The translations under genes were made by a program, and so were the position numbers. A model generated the notes under the pieces. The model did no database searches. It was given only the letters and a program-made list of their open reading frames with translations, and was not told the origin of the DNA. From positions 3,410,001 to 3,474,000 of the forward strand of contig OX388348.1 in the NCBI GenBank assembly GCA_947579665.1: a DNA stretch of 64,000 bases, in the 5' to 3' direction. Shown here piece after piece: positions 45,643-58,308 of this stretch. The stretch's first letter is position 1. Each line of letters begins with the position of its first letter. This stretch comes from Sympetrum striolatum (lineage: Eukaryota; Arthropoda; Insecta; Odonata; Libellulidae).

Positions 45643-47846
45643 GGGAGGTATCCGTATCTCCTATGCAAATTCTATTCTAATAGTAATGATTAGTAATCCT
45701 ATGCTATTGAATTATTCCAAATGTTTTTGCTTCAGATACACTTCCAAATTATTTCATTTTGGCCTCTTCAACAAAATTTATCTCTTAATTCAATGTTGGC
45801 AATGTGACTAAATTATTTACAAATTCAGTTCTTTTTACGGCAAACAAGGGGTGTAGAATTACCTTCTTGAAATCCATTGGGAGCAACAAGAAAGATTGGG
45901 AACCCCTGTCCTGGATGATAAAATCGCCAGTCGAGGCCGACGATGAGTGAATATTGAAACGCAGTACGAAAGTTCTCGAAGAAAAACGTTATCATAAGAT
46001 TGGTTTTCTTAAATTAAGGGATAAAGACATTGATGAAATAATGCACAAAATTCTCGACATTATTCCCTTTGTTATATTGTACTCAATTTTGCAATGGAAT
46101 TCGATGGAAGACAATATTTTTAAGAATTTCATTAGTAGATTAGATTATACTTGGCAGAGATGCTAATTTACACGTACAAGTTTTACTGCATTGCATAAAT
46201 ATTTCGATTCGATAAAAATTATTGTTGTAAATGTCATGACCTGCTTCTGATTAAACGACAGCTGGTGCACATCATCCAGGAGTATGCTAAAAATTGGGTG
46301 GTGTGCATTGTAACCGTCTTTTAACATTATCCTGGGTAGAATTGAAATTGCTGCTCTTAAACTTTAATTTCTGCCTTGACTTAAATAAATTTGTTACCTG
46401 CTAGCACAAAGTAAAAAGGGGGTACGATTAAAGCCATTAAAACATAATCATATATTGTGAGAATATTTAAATGTTAGGCTATTACTTTGATTACCGCTGA
46501 ATTTAGTCCCTGGGACGTCGACGGGGATAGAAAAGTTATGCTTTATAAATGTGGGCGGTACTTAAAGAAAGGTTGGGGACCATTTATTCTACGAAAAAAT
46601 ATAGAAAAAATCTGATGTTGACGTCGCAAAGTGTGTTATGTTGTTTTGACTAACTCAGTTCCATTTATAGGAGGGATTTGCTTTTTGCTTCTACGGGAGA
46701 AAAATTATCGAGTCTTCATTACATCGTATTAACACTAGTTGTTTGTCTTTGTTTTGACTTGCCTTGTGTTTATAATTTCGAACCAAGTTCTTGACATTTA
46801 TGCGAATGATTTCTTGAAGAAACGGAAGAGGATTAATGATTGGCTATGAGATGGAATTTTAAGTATACGGCCATTTATTTATTTATTAAAGGCCGTGCCC
46901 ATTCATCAATATAAAAAAATTTGAAAATGATTCAACACAAAAATTATTATATATATCATTTTAACTTACTGTCCCAATTTAACTTGCTTTAATTATATGT
47001 TTTGAATATTCATTGCAAGAGCCGCTTGAATTTGACAGAGCTTATTTAACACTTGAAAATCTCTGTCCGATTTTAATCGAATTAAAAAAAATGTAGAATA
47101 TATAGTCTGAGCGTATGGAAAACATCGAAGTTAAAACCATAAATGGAAGCATGAAGTGGGAGAGGGTGGATTTAAATGTGTCTTAAATGTTAAATTAGTA
47201 CGATAAAAAAAGGTGAATATCTAATCGAAATGTTCTCTATGAATTAAACGGAAAGTACACGTGCCCAAGGCTGTGTTGTTAAGATAATAATAACAAAGGT
47301 CTTTATTGGTCGAGTTTCAGCCGAGATCTTACCGTTGCTACGATAGCACGCATATGCCTCAAAGGCCTGCCGAAGTACGCCTTTCAAAGCGTGTTTTTTA
47401 CTGGAACTCTCAAATACACAATGGCTCTTGATATCTCGTTTACAGAGAAACTCTGTGGAAAGAGTTTGAAACTGTACCAATGATAGTAAATATTTTTCTA
47501 CAGAAGATTCACATTGTTCGTTCAGGAAAGACGAGATAAAAATTAATGAAATTTTAAATAGAAACGAATATTTTTTTGTATGAGGATAATTTCGAACAAG
47601 TTATAATTATGTAATCTCGGTTGTTGATATTCAGCTTTGATTCTGTAAACACAGTATATTAAGATATTTTCAGTCGTGATTATAAAACTTATCTCTTAAA
47701 CTCACGAATATTATGTTTCGTCAATCAACGAGCATATAAGTATGTAGAGAATGATAGATTTTTAGTTTTGGAAAGTTTTTGCTTTTTATTGCATATAATT
47801 TCTTTTACGAGCAGAGCCTTAATTTGGTTTAATATGCTACTTTATA
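45643..47846. other. non-coding stretch, nothing recognised
   Basis: AT-rich DNA. A small GC-richer patch at 47240-47480 has an unrecognised 78-aa minus frame. It ends at the left target-site duplication of the RTE-like insertion. Confidence 0.5.
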
Positions 47847-47913
47847 TATTACTGTTGGTGCTTTTACGTCCGGATAAATTTCCATTAATGTGGTGGCATT
47901 GAAGAGGTCCATC

Positions 47914-50745
47914 ATGAAGAAAAGAATTACTACCCTGCAATTCACAACCTACAACTGCCGCAGCTTGAAGAGTGAAGAACGACTGCTGGAACTACTCAAT
48001 GAAGCAGAGAAGATAAAATGGGATATCATCGGTCTCAGCGAAGTCAGAAGAAAATCAGAGGAGCTACTTACACTGAAGGAAGGACACTTATTCTTTTACA
48101 GGGGTACCAAGGATGGAAGAAATGGAGGCGTTGGATTTTTGATCAACAAGAGATGGAAGGATAATGTGGTCAAAATCGAAGGTGTATCAGATAGAATTTG
48201 TAAACTCATACTGAAGATCAATGAGCGTTACTCAGTACAGGTCATCCAAGTCTACGCACCAACAGCGGCAAGCAGCGAAGAGGAAATTGAAAACTTCTAC
48301 CAAACTCTCGGCACTGAACATGACAAGGAGGCCCACTACTATAAAGTCATTATGGGAGATTTTAATGCTCGTGTAGGGCAGCGGGAAACTGATGACACTG
48401 TCGCAGGACAATATGGACTGGGCCAGAGAAATGAGCGAGGTCACCGCTTAGTAGAGTTTGCAGAATGCACCAATATGTATATAACAAATACATACTTTAA
48501 GAAAAATCCTACAAGGAAATGGACGTGGAGAGGTCCCAATGGAACAAAAAATGAAATAGACTACATATTGGTAAACAGACTCTACACTGTAACTAACTGT
48601 GAAGTTTTGAATAATTTCAACACTGGAAGTGACCACAGAATTGTTAGATGCAGAATCAATATTAACCCCCGAATGGAACGAAAGAAGTTGGTTTCTTGCA
48701 AGAAGGAGGAGATAAATATTGATAAACTATCAAATAACGAGAAAAAGTTTCAGCTGAAACTTAGAAATAGATTCTCAGCACTTCAGGAGGAAGAACTCGA
48801 AACCAAAGTTATGGAAATTGTAAAGAAAGCGGCAGAAGAAGTAGCAAGCATGCCAAGAAAACCTAAGGATAAGAAATTTAGTGATAGAACCCGGAAAATG
48901 ATGAAACGACGGAAGGAACTGAAGAATTTAAACACTCCAAGAGATAATATCGAATATGCCGAGCTTTGCAAAGCCATCAGAGTAGCAATCAAGGAAGACG
49001 TGAGGAATTTTAATGAAAAGATTGTGCAAGAGGCCATAGAAAATAACAAAAGCATAAAGAGGGCTAGAAGACTCCTAGCAATTGGTAAGAAACAGATTTT
49101 AGCCTTACAGAAAGGAGATGGCACCACAACATATAACAGACCAGCAATATTGAGGATTGTAGCAGAATACTTTGGCAACCTATACAAGAAGATAGGAAAC
49201 GCCGAAGAGGAGAACCAAGATGAAAGCCAAAGCTCACAAAATCTTCTCTCAATCCTCCCAGAAGAAGTAATGGCGGCGATTAAGCAGATGAAGAATGGGA
49301 AAGCAGGAGGAGCAGATGGGGTGTTAGCGGAATATCTGAAAGCTGGTGGAACAGAGATTGCTAATGTTTTAGCACAATTATTCAGTAATTGTCTAAAACA
49401 AGGAATGATTCCCAAGGAATGGAACCACGCAAGGATTGCCCTTCTGCACAAGAAAGGAAGCAAAGAAGATTTGAAGAACTATCGCCCCATTAGCCTCCTT
49501 CCAGTTGTCTACAAAACATTCATGAGGATAATAGCGGAACGTCTTAAGATGACCCTGTCTTCAGCCCAGCCTAGAGAACAAGCGGGATTCCGGAAAGGCT
49601 TCAGCACTATGGACCACATCCACACATTACAGGAAATTATAAACAGAACGAATGAATACGAGATGCCACTCGTCCTTTGCTTTGTAGATTAAGAACAGGC
49701 CTTCGACTCGGTAAGTACCTCCTCCACTCTGAAAGCTCTGAAGAATCAAGGGATAGATTCTGAGTACATCCGCCTCTTGCGCAGTGTCTACGAGAATGCC
49801 ACAGCTTCTGTAATGCTTCATGAAGAGACCGATGAATTCAAGATTGAGAAGGGAGTTCGACAAGGTGACGGTCTGTCTCCCATCTTGTTCACAGCCATTT
49901 TAGAAGAAGTTTTTAAAACCCTTGATTGGGAAGAGAAGGGGTTAAGAGTAAATGGGGAGTACATCAGTCACCTCCGTTTTGCAGATGATATAGTTCTCTT
50001 TGCAGCTAACGCAGAAGATCTAACTTCAAGACTTGAAGAGCTAAACACAGCAGGACAGAAGATAGGACTCAGGATAAACCTAACAAAAACAAAGGTAATG
50101 TATAATTCTTTTACAGTGCAAGAGCCAGTCAAACTTCAAGGAAAACCTCTGGATGTTTGCTTGGAATACACATACCTGGGACAACTTGTAACAACAGGAG
50201 AGAAAAACAGGATTAATGAAGTAAACAGAAGAATGAAACTTGGCTGGAGCGCATTTGGAAGGAACTCACACATTCTGAAGTCAAGAATGCCAATGGTTTT
50301 GAAGAGGAAGGTCTTCAACCAATGCATTTTACCTGTCTTGACCTATGGAAGTGAAACTTGGGTGTTAAATGCTGCAATAACCCAGAGACTTCAGACAACG
50401 CAAAGGAGCATGGAGCGCTGCATGCTGGGAATCACAAGAAGAGACAGGAAACGAAACACTTGGGTGAGAATGATGACTGGAGTTACAGACATAATAGATA
50501 AGGTAAGATCACTGAAATGGAGGTGGGCCGGCCATATTGCAAGAAGAAACGACAACCGTTGGACATCTGCAGTTCTCAACTGGATACCAAGAGATGTGAA
50601 GAGACCAAGAAGACGACCCATGGACAGGTGGAACAGAGACATCATCAAGTACTTAGGTGTAACGTGGCAACGAGAAGCTCAGGACAGAGAAAATTGGAAA
50701 GTACTTGGGGAGGCCTACATCCGACGTCGGATTGAAAATGGCTGA
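47914..50745 (+). pseudogene. RTE-like endonuclease/reverse transcriptase ORF, one in-frame stop
   Basis: The enzyme nicks target DNA and reverse-transcribes its RNA at the nick. The first in-frame ATG is 47914; an upstream GTG at 47890 is open but not needed. Endonuclease motifs, numbered from that ATG: N14 in TYNCRSL, E43 in GLSEVRR, GDFNARVG (D149, N151), D216 in NEIDYILV and SDH at 239-241. RT signatures: YRPISLLPVVYK, FRKGFST, FVD at 590-592 (motif A), RQGDGLSPILF and the catalytic FADD at 689-692. A basic C-terminal region includes WAGHIARRND. The frame is 943 codons to the TGA at 50743, a normal family length. Codon 593 is TAA (49690-49692), right after the motif A Asp. There is no frameshift: the frame continues directly beyond it. 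As it stands the copy cannot make full RT. Confidence 0.92.
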
Positions 50746-50766
50746 TGATGATGATGATGATGATGA
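50743..50766 (+). repeat. (TGA)8 3' tail of the RTE-like element
   Basis: Eight perfect TGA units end the element and overlap the stop codon. This is a likely priming or slippage product of target-primed reverse transcription. Confidence 0.9.
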
Positions 50767-50776
50767 TATTACTGTT

Positions 50777-51200
50777 ATTTTAAAATGAATTTGGTCAATC
50801 GTAACTTGTTGGAATTCCATAGAAACTATCTTAAAAGAAAAGTGTAAAGATAGTGTTTTTATTTTGAGATGATTGCTATTGACATTATTCTCTTAATATT
50901 GTTAATTACCATCTACACTCTTTTAGCTTTCACATCTAAAGTACAGTGGGTTGTAATGAATTTAGGAGGGTTTTATTAAGTGCAAATTCATGACAGAAAA
51001 ATATACGAATAAAGATAACACTTACGTATCTTTAAAGTTGTTAAATATATCTAGTGGAAATATGTTAAGTGCTATCCTTATTCCTGTATTTCACCTTGCT
51101 GTGAGTTTACTGGAGACTAAAAGAAACATTTAAGCTATATCAGTGTTTCCCTTCAGCACAGAGATTTATCTGGAATATCTCTCCTCAGTTTAAAGAGGCT
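50777..51200. other. non-coding stretch, nothing recognised
   Basis: AT-rich flank of the retrotransposon without ORFs. Confidence 0.5.
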
Positions 51201-51640
51201 ATTTATCTCAACGGCTTCAGCTGTCCCGTCAAAGGGAAGGAACACTGGAACAAGTTGTGCGGACGTTGTCTGACGGGGAGCTTAGTGATCCTCGTGCGAT
51301 TCTTACGATCGGTAAATGACAGTTCTCCTTCGGAAAAAGATCTTTTCTGCGGGAGACGAGATTTGGGATCCGGAGAAATGTTTGAACGAGGACAGATTTC
51401 CGATTCGGGTGGAGAGGGGAAAATGGAGGATTAGATATCTTTTTATTTACGACGAGATTGAGTCTAGAGTGTACTCTCGCGCGTAATTTATGGGGTTGAA
51501 GAGGTAAAGGAGAGAACAGAGGAAAATTGATAAGAAACGAGAGAGAAGAGGGGTTCGGATTCAATGGGAGACGGCAATTGGAAAACTGGAAAAATAGGAG
51601 GCTGAGTGAAATGGAGGATGGGATAGAACGAAATTGGTTA
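51201..51640. other. GC-richer, purine-biased patch
   Basis: The minus frame 51229-51564 (111 aa, Pro/Ser/Leu rich at its start) is the complement of a purine-rich plus strand and has no recognised domain. I do not call it a gene. Confidence 0.25.
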
Positions 51641-52384
51641 TCTTCAGCTATATTTCAAAGAATTCCGAAACAATATTTATTCATAAGATTAAAATATACG
51701 TATAAAATTCTCAAGATGTATTTTCTCTAGAATAGTGAATACATCGTTTATTCTTAACATTAAATGTTAAGAGTTAGTAGAAAGAACGGAAATGTGGATT
51801 ATTTACAGTTCAGAATCCATACTTATGCTAACATGACCTTTGTTTGTATTCGCCGGGAAAGAACCAGATCATTCCATGACCTTTGTTTATCTCCTGTCTG
51901 ATATATGTATACAAAATAACACCTTTTTTGTTTACAATACCCTTCCATACTTTCTGATATCATATATTTTTTTCCCTTTTAACCATTTAGATATTTCCCA
52001 TACATTTCCTTTACCTCTTCTCCTATTTTAATTTTCTTAGCTTTATGACTTTATCATAATTATAATAACTAAGCTTAATGTCCTTATAGTGTACCTCTCT
52101 CACTTGCCATTTTATGTTCTTTAAACTTATTTGTATAAATAATTCTCTTGTATATGTGTTACTTACTGCTCATTCTTTATATATCTATGTTGCATTGTTT
52201 TTTATTAATTTTTTTTATTACAGTGTTTTTGCGGGTTTTTTCACCCCCCTTCTCTGTGGGTGTTTTCCGCAACGTGGGTTTCTTCTTTGTCAACCTTCAG
52301 TTGCAAAGATATTTTCCCACACACCACTCTTTCTTTTTGTGTTTGTTTGCATACATTAGTTAACTTTTAATATTATCGACGTAC
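51641..52384. other. AT-rich stretch with minor repeats
   Basis: A perfect 10-bp inverted repeat is at 51752-51772 (TCTTAACATT / AATGTTAAGA). A 14-bp direct repeat, CATGACCTTTGTTT, is at 51832 and 51875. From ~52040 the plus strand is T-rich and gives hydrophobic frames that could be body sequence of the repeat ending at 52459. Confidence 0.45.
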
Positions 52385-52459
52385 GGGGTTAGGTGGAAGA
52401 AAGGCCCACCTGGGCCTAACCTCGCCAATAAAAGGTCCATCTATCTATCTATCTATTTA
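52385..52459 (+). repeat. LINE-3'-end-like segment with AATAAA and (CTAT)n tail
   Basis: GGGTTAGGTGGAAGAAAGGC followed by CCACCTGGGCCTAACC can fold into a hairpin (GGTTAGG / CCTAACC, AGGTGG / CCACCT). AATAAA lies ~10 bp downstream and a short CTAT microsatellite closes the segment. This layout resembles the 3' terminus of a non-LTR element. The upstream body is not recognisable. Confidence 0.5.
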
Positions 52460-52728
52460 TATATTCATTCTATTCTGGCTCAGATCCATCACATTCTATA
52501 ATCATTTTCTCGGCCCTGCTTTTGGTCTCCTCACACTACCATCAAATTCTCTCTCAGAAATCCTCTTTATTGTTCATTACAACGTAATGCACCCCTTTCC
52601 CGCAGTGCACGCTAACTATCTTCCTTTTCAGAATCATTCATTACTCCCCTAGTTCTTGCTCTTATCCCTCCGGTTACATCACTCATGCTTCTGTTCCCAT
52701 TGCGTTTACTCTTTTGCATGCGCGGAGA

Positions 52729-53455
52729 TTAGAAATGGCAAAGAGGAAGAATGAGTCAGAGGTCGACAGGGAGAGAGGAAGAAAGTAAACTGAGGGAGAG
52801 GAAGGGATGGAAGGGGAAATAGAAGAATCAAAGGGTTGGGGAAAGGGGGTGAAAGAGCAAAATTGAAATAAAAGTAGTCGGATTCCTCCAGTCTAATTTT
52901 ATTTCATTTCTTACTCTGGTATAAGAGTGAAAAAAGAAGGAAGAAGATAAAAGGGAAGAAATTTTAAGAGAAAGTAAAATCGGAATGATGGAAAAACGGG
53001 AAAGATATTGATTTTTAAATTACTCTAAAAATATATAATCTCCGCTGCTTATATATTTTTAGAACAACTTCATTATGTTGTGTCCAACGGATTTCTCTCG
53101 AATTATTCAGAATAAAAATGATAGCGAAGTGGATGAATAAACGTACTCGTGAAGAAAGAAGGAGATTAGTTAAATAGAAACAGGAGAGAGGAAGAGATCG
53201 GAAGGGAAAGCGAAAAGAGAAGTAAGAAGAATCAAAACAGTAATATTGCAAAAGGAAGGAGGTTTAAAAGGGGAAATGAAGTTGGGTAAAAGAGAGTGTG
53301 GAAAGAAAGAAAACTGAAGAAACACTAACGAAGGTGGAGAGAAAGAGATCCCAGAAAAGGATCGGAGGGATAAAAAGGAAAGGATAAAGGAGAGGTATAA
53401 GAAGAGATTTAGGAAAAAGGTAAGGAAAGAAGAGAGGGGCTAGACAGGAGGGCAG
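52729..53455. other. purine-biased strand, ~0.7 kb
   Basis: The plus strand is strongly A/G-biased in 52729-52860, 52921-53000 and 53155-53455, interrupted by a pyrimidine-rich break at 52880-52920. Similar strings (AGAAGAATCAAA) recur at ~52822 and ~53228, suggesting an old degenerate tandem or duplicated tract. It ends at the CpG-rich patch. Confidence 0.55.
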
Positions 53456-53850
53456 TGCGGAAGCCTCCGGTGTGGGTGGCGCCCCTCAAGATCAATAAGA
53501 GAGTTCCCCCTCTCAAATGCACACAAACGCGCCCCCAATCGGCCACGCACCATAGATGCATACGATTTTCCCTCTGTATAAGCTCGTTGCGCCGAGTCAA
53601 TGTTTCGCTGACGTTCGATATAATTTCGCGAATTACGAGCGAAAGAATGAATGAGATGCGATGGATCAGTTTGGAAACTCCGGCGGAATTGAAAGGCCCA
53701 GTAAACCTGTATTTTAACGCGAGCTCAAAATAGCTTGTTAAATTTTGTGCGTGGTGCAAACGTCGTGATTTAGTGTCTCGTTTCAAGTGCGATAAGCTGC
53801 GACACTGAAGGGGCGACCGTCTGCGGCGGAACTCGCTCGAACAGAAAGAC
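53456..53850. promoter_or_regulatory. CpG-rich patch, possible promoter or regulatory segment
   Basis: I count roughly two dozen or more CpG in ~400 bp, including GGCGCCCC, TCGCGAATTACGAGCG and GTCTGCGGCGGAACTCGC, far above the neighbourhood. Both strands are open (plus 92 aa at 53455-53733, minus 125 aa at 53409-53786) without recognised domains. This density suggests an undermethylated, possibly functional segment, but no TATA, initiator or exon was supported. Confidence 0.3.
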
Positions 53851-54690
53851 TTTGTTAGTTTGTTTGAAGGAAATTAAAGCTAAAAAGCTTTCGATGTTTC
53901 ATTCACTTTTTAGCATCAATAATGTATTTGGTAACTTTCATTTCCCAATTTTAAAATATATTTTGGTTTGAAAAATTAACACTTCTTTCTAAATTTATGA
54001 TCTATGAAAGTAAGCCTGTGTTGTTATTTCAGTATTGTTTTTCGTATCACTTCCAGTTACATCATTCTCAAGCTATAGAGGATGAAAAAAGGGTAAAAGG
54101 TTTATGGTAAAAAATCTATAGTTAAAATGCGTAAATATAAAGTAAAAATGCCAATATTTCTTCTGCTTCTCTCTTTAACTTATTTGTAAAGTCCTACGTA
54201 AAATGTATGTATGGTGATCTAAATAAAAGCTAAAAGAATTTGCCATATTATAGAAATATCAGTACTGGAAGTAAATAGTGTTGTTTAAACTGTAGAGAAA
54301 TGCATATTAGAGTTTTTCTAAATTTCTTTGATCAAATTAACCCGTTTAAGAAATGATCCCAAATGAATTTTCATTCGGGAAAATATATGATACTATATGT
54401 ATAAGATAATTTACGAGTATAATTTACGAGTTATTATTTCCTAGTATATTATCCTAAAGTTATTAAGGCTTAGTTTTTTTGGACCGTTCTATTCCTCTCA
54501 TACTATAAGCTCGTTATTTGACGCCATTTTTTCGCACAGGATCCACAATGGAATGGAATTCGCAGATGATTTTGCCGAACAGAAAGGAAAGATGTCTTCA
54601 TTAAAAGAATTTTTATTTTATTCTAATTTTCTTGGTATAATTTCTGATATGCATGATTTTGTATCCGTATTTTTTTCCGGGACATAGATT
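53851..54690. other. non-coding stretch, nothing recognised
   Basis: AT-rich DNA without ORFs or matched repeats. Confidence 0.5.
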
Positions 54691-55230
54691 TATAATCCTA
54701 TTTTGACGCCTTGTATCGAAGTTTTGCTCCGAGATAATTTTTCGGATAAAGCAAGGGATGATAACGTGGCTTTTTCGGAATGAAAGAAAATAAATCTATT
54801 CGCAGCAACTCCCTTTTATTTGGCGAGTGTATTTCCCCGATGAGAAGGCGTCGTCCGAATGAATTCGGACGTTGACCCTCTCCTAGAGAGGAATGCACTC
54901 TCCGTCTGGCGGTGCTTGTCAAAAGCAGTCTCCAGGGACGCCTTTTGGAATGATTAGGATAGCGTAGTTGCGTCACCCGTTCCTTTTTCCGGAATTGAAC
55001 CAAAGGAATTAAATCGTTCTTCACTTGTTCTATTCCCCGGCCAATAAGTGGTTGATAGGGGAAACGCCCATTTTATCCAATTTCCACGTTTATTTTAAAA
55101 TGTGTTGTCCGCGTCTTTGTCTGGATGACTGCGTTTGAACCGAAATTCGAATTATGCTAATCGAGTCTTTTGGTGCAGCTTTGATGGAATTTGTTGAAAT
55201 ATGCGTAATTAATGGAATCGATTCCGGAAG
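54691..55230. other. higher-complexity patch with short palindromes
   Basis: The minus frame 54698-55024 (108 aa, very basic) is not recognised. A perfect inverted repeat CGTCCGAAT (54852-54860) / ATTCGGACG (54863-54871) lies within. It is a candidate conserved non-coding element on composition only. Confidence 0.25.
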
Positions 55231-58218
55231 GCTTTAATGCGTGGAAAGGAAACTATATTACAGAAAAATCTAGTTCTAAAAATTACACTTTAGATATAAT
55301 AAAGTGTAACTGTAGAGTATGAAATTGTAGTAATAAAGATTTATTTTTATATATTATGAAATGTTCTCTTTCTTCCTATTTTTTCCATGCGTAATTAAAT
55401 TGGAGAGTATTGGCGAAAAGAAAGCATCCACAAATATAAGTAAAAATTAAATGGTCGTGATAGTGTAATCGTGAATAGTCAATTTTTTAACTTTTATTAG
55501 TATTGTTGAAACTTCCATAAATATTTTAGATATATTATAAGTATTTTTTCTGATGTTCTCATTGTAGCCTAAAAAGCATTCACAAGTAGATTAAGTATGG
55601 CAAAAGAAAATGTGAAAGGAAAGGTAGATTTATATTTATCACTTTGATATCGATAGAGAAATGTACTTTATTTCCAATTTTTTTCAGGTGTCTTCGTGGT
55701 AATACTTATATTTTTGCGTATTAATCACGTTAAATATAGATTTGACAGTATTTAATTCGTATATTATTGAATATTAAATGATATCCAATCTGGAGATCTT
55801 CCCAACGGAGGCGGCTGTTTTTATGGTCGATATTTATTTCCATGGGAACCATAATTATTTTCAGCTTCAGTATGCGCTAGCATGAGCTCGTCGAATTTAT
55901 TACTGTTCGTACACTTCAAGTGCCCATATTTCATGATATTTAGGGGGCAAACACATGTATTTATTTGCAGCGATGCTCAAATTCTGCGTATTGATGGAAA
56001 TGACAGGAACACGCTCTCGTGAAAGTGCTCAATTCTGCACACGTTCTCCATTCCAATAATATTATTTCCCTTGAGCATTTCATAATAAATTTGTTATCTT
56101 GAATCCGTAAATATGGAAAGCGGAATAGATGTATGGATGTATATCTGAAAATTAACGGTGATGTAATTACGATTTCTTTGCATTCTTGTATAAACAAGCT
56201 TTAAAATTCAATGTATTCGCTTACTAAATATCTCAATTTAAACCGAACTCAATATTTATCGAAACAGATAATGGACAAGTATATCTTAGGTGACACTGGA
56301 AACCTACTGTATTACTGTCACTCGATGAATTAGGGAGGCATTCATATTTTGGTAATCCATAACTAATTAAAAGGAAAGAATAATTTTAATTTGTAATTTA
56401 AACCGCATTACATATTTATTTACTTTAATTTAAACTATTTTAAAATACCACTTTAACCGTTAAGTATATAATATAAAAATTATCCCTTTGATACTTAGAT
56501 TATTTATTAGGTTAGATTTCGATTATTCTAAACGCCCCGGTGGCCAGCTACTTCGTAAACATAAAGAAATAAAAAATCAAATAAATAACATAAAATACAA
56601 ATGATAATATTTATAAATAATTATAGAAAGCAACATAAAATAATTTATAAATTTGCAATATTTAATATGAATGTATGAAACATATTGTTTCCGTCATCAT
56701 TTTTAATCAAGAACAAAGATTAGAAATGAAAATTATCTGGCTAATCTATAGAAAAACCTCGTACATACACCTGTAAGTCTAATGGTACCTGTGTAAAGTT
56801 TATGCTTACGTGTATACCTGTTTAACAGTTAAGCAGGTCTAACGGGACTTGTTTTTGATGAACGTAACCATTAATTTTCCAAGAATGCGAGAGAATATAG
56901 GAGAATTGATCACGAACATTCTCTCTTATGTTGGCAGGTATCCGTCGGAAAGTACGAGTGAATTAAAAGTGAGTGGGAGACGTTTGAGTCTGAATCGCAA
57001 TAAAAGCAGGGAAATCAGAGGAGAGGGATAAAAGAGTATTGCTGGGGACAGATGAACGAGCGTTCCGTTATATAACGGAGTGAAATGAGGATGGCAACTC
57101 TGCGCGTCCCTCTGCACCATTTTCCTTGTTTATATTCCTCTCGCGTTCCTACATTCGCACCCTCTTCCACGTGATTGTTTTATCTCTCCTTTCCCTTTAT
57201 CTTCCATTCCTTTGCTCTCTCTCCCTTTGGAGTAATTCCTTGTCTTTCGCACATGTTCCAGCTGTACGATTCTATTGGAAACTGGGCTTTTGTTTGCCGT
57301 TCCTTTCGATTATTATTATCATTTGCTTTTCACACTTACAGATACGGAAGATGGAAGACCTTTGCGAAGCACCTAAGCGATTAGGCTCATATATTCTTTT
57401 TTTCATTTTAAATGATCATTTAAAAATTTACTTACTAAGGCGGTAGTAGTAATACTTGTATTTTGTAGTTTAATATGAGTTTGGATATATATTTAAGCCG
57501 CACGCTTTCCCGTATTAAGTTTAACCTCATTTCCACTATCTTTTCCAATTGTTTTGGGCATTACACCAGTCGCTGGGAATATTATTGCGACAATTTTGCT
57601 TCTAGATTTATTTAATCTCTTTTGCTACTGGTACTGGTATTTCTGTATGCTTTATTTTTATTTTCTATATTTCCTATGTTCGAGTTGGATATACTTTATA
57701 TGTTATAACTTCTTGTTTTATTAGAAGTTATATCCGGTTATTATTTTGTTCGTATTCGATCTTTTATCATATTTAAATTGTATTTATCATCATTAATACC
57801 ATCGCGTGGCAAGATATGGATGGTAAAGAGTCCATTAATTGCATCGTTCCTTTACATTATTCAGATGGTTTCCATTTGAATAAAGAAGAAAATTAACTCG
57901 GCTTGGGAACAAGTTGGAAGGGAAATCACGTAGAAATGAATGAATAACACGAATCGAAGATTTCATTCATATTTTTTGCAATCCCTTGCTCAGAATTCTT
58001 CTTTACATATATATAGCCTTTAGTTTGTCTTAAAATAGGAACTACATATATGCTGATTATATTTAAGCATCTCTCTTTTACCTGTATTTCTAAAATGTAT
58101 CCTTAACTTCGCGTGTTGCTGAATTAAGTTGCTTTACCAAGCGTTTATACTTTATGTGGTTATAAAGAAAAACATTTGGAACGCGGCTGTTAAGGAATTA
58201 AAGAGTTAAAAATTTAAA
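55231..58218. other. non-coding stretch, nothing clear
   Basis: AT-rich DNA. Around 56765-56850 the strings TCTAATGGTACCTGTG, TATACCTGTT and TCTAACGGGACTTGTT look like a degenerate short repeat. A perfect 14-bp palindrome CCGTTATATAACGG lies near 57065. The 106-aa plus frame 57126-57446 is Phe/Leu/Ser-rich and unrecognised. Confidence 0.4.
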
Positions 58219-58308
58219 AAGTGCGGTGTCCTTTCTTGTTTTCTCGGAATACCGGTGAATGAGCCAAGGAACGCCGACAAAGACGGCTATTGGAGATTTT
58301 AAACCTCA
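58219..58308 (+). repeat. hairpin-repeat family, single-sided unit (copy 4)
   Basis: AAGTGCGGTGTCCTTTCTTG, GAATACCGGTGAATGAG, AGGAACGCCGACAAAGACGG, CTATTGGAGATTTTAAACCTC: the same order and orientation as 11813-11903. The core is identical to that of the 39.7-kb hairpin over GAACGCCGACAAAGACGGCT. Confidence 0.85.

Larger units (their letters stand above)
47847..50776 (+). mobile_element. complete RTE-like non-LTR retrotransposon insertion with TSD
   Basis: The element spans about 47857-50766 and is flanked by a matching 10-bp duplication TATTACTGTT (47847-47856 and 50767-50776). It has a short ~57-bp 5' UTR and a single long frame encoding endonuclease plus reverse transcriptase. The 3' end is a (TGA)8 tract whose first unit is the ORF stop codon. 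Short UTRs and a trinucleotide tail are typical of the RTE clade, and the protein type is the one often annotated as craniofacial development protein 2-like. The exact target duplication and near-intact frame suggest a comparatively recent, apparently full-length integration. Confidence 0.9.

Noticed and set aside
48783..49463. 226-aa minus-strand frame inside the RTE-like element
   Set aside because: It is the antisense shadow of the retrotransposon reading frame; its Leu/Phe/Ser-rich sequence shows no domain.
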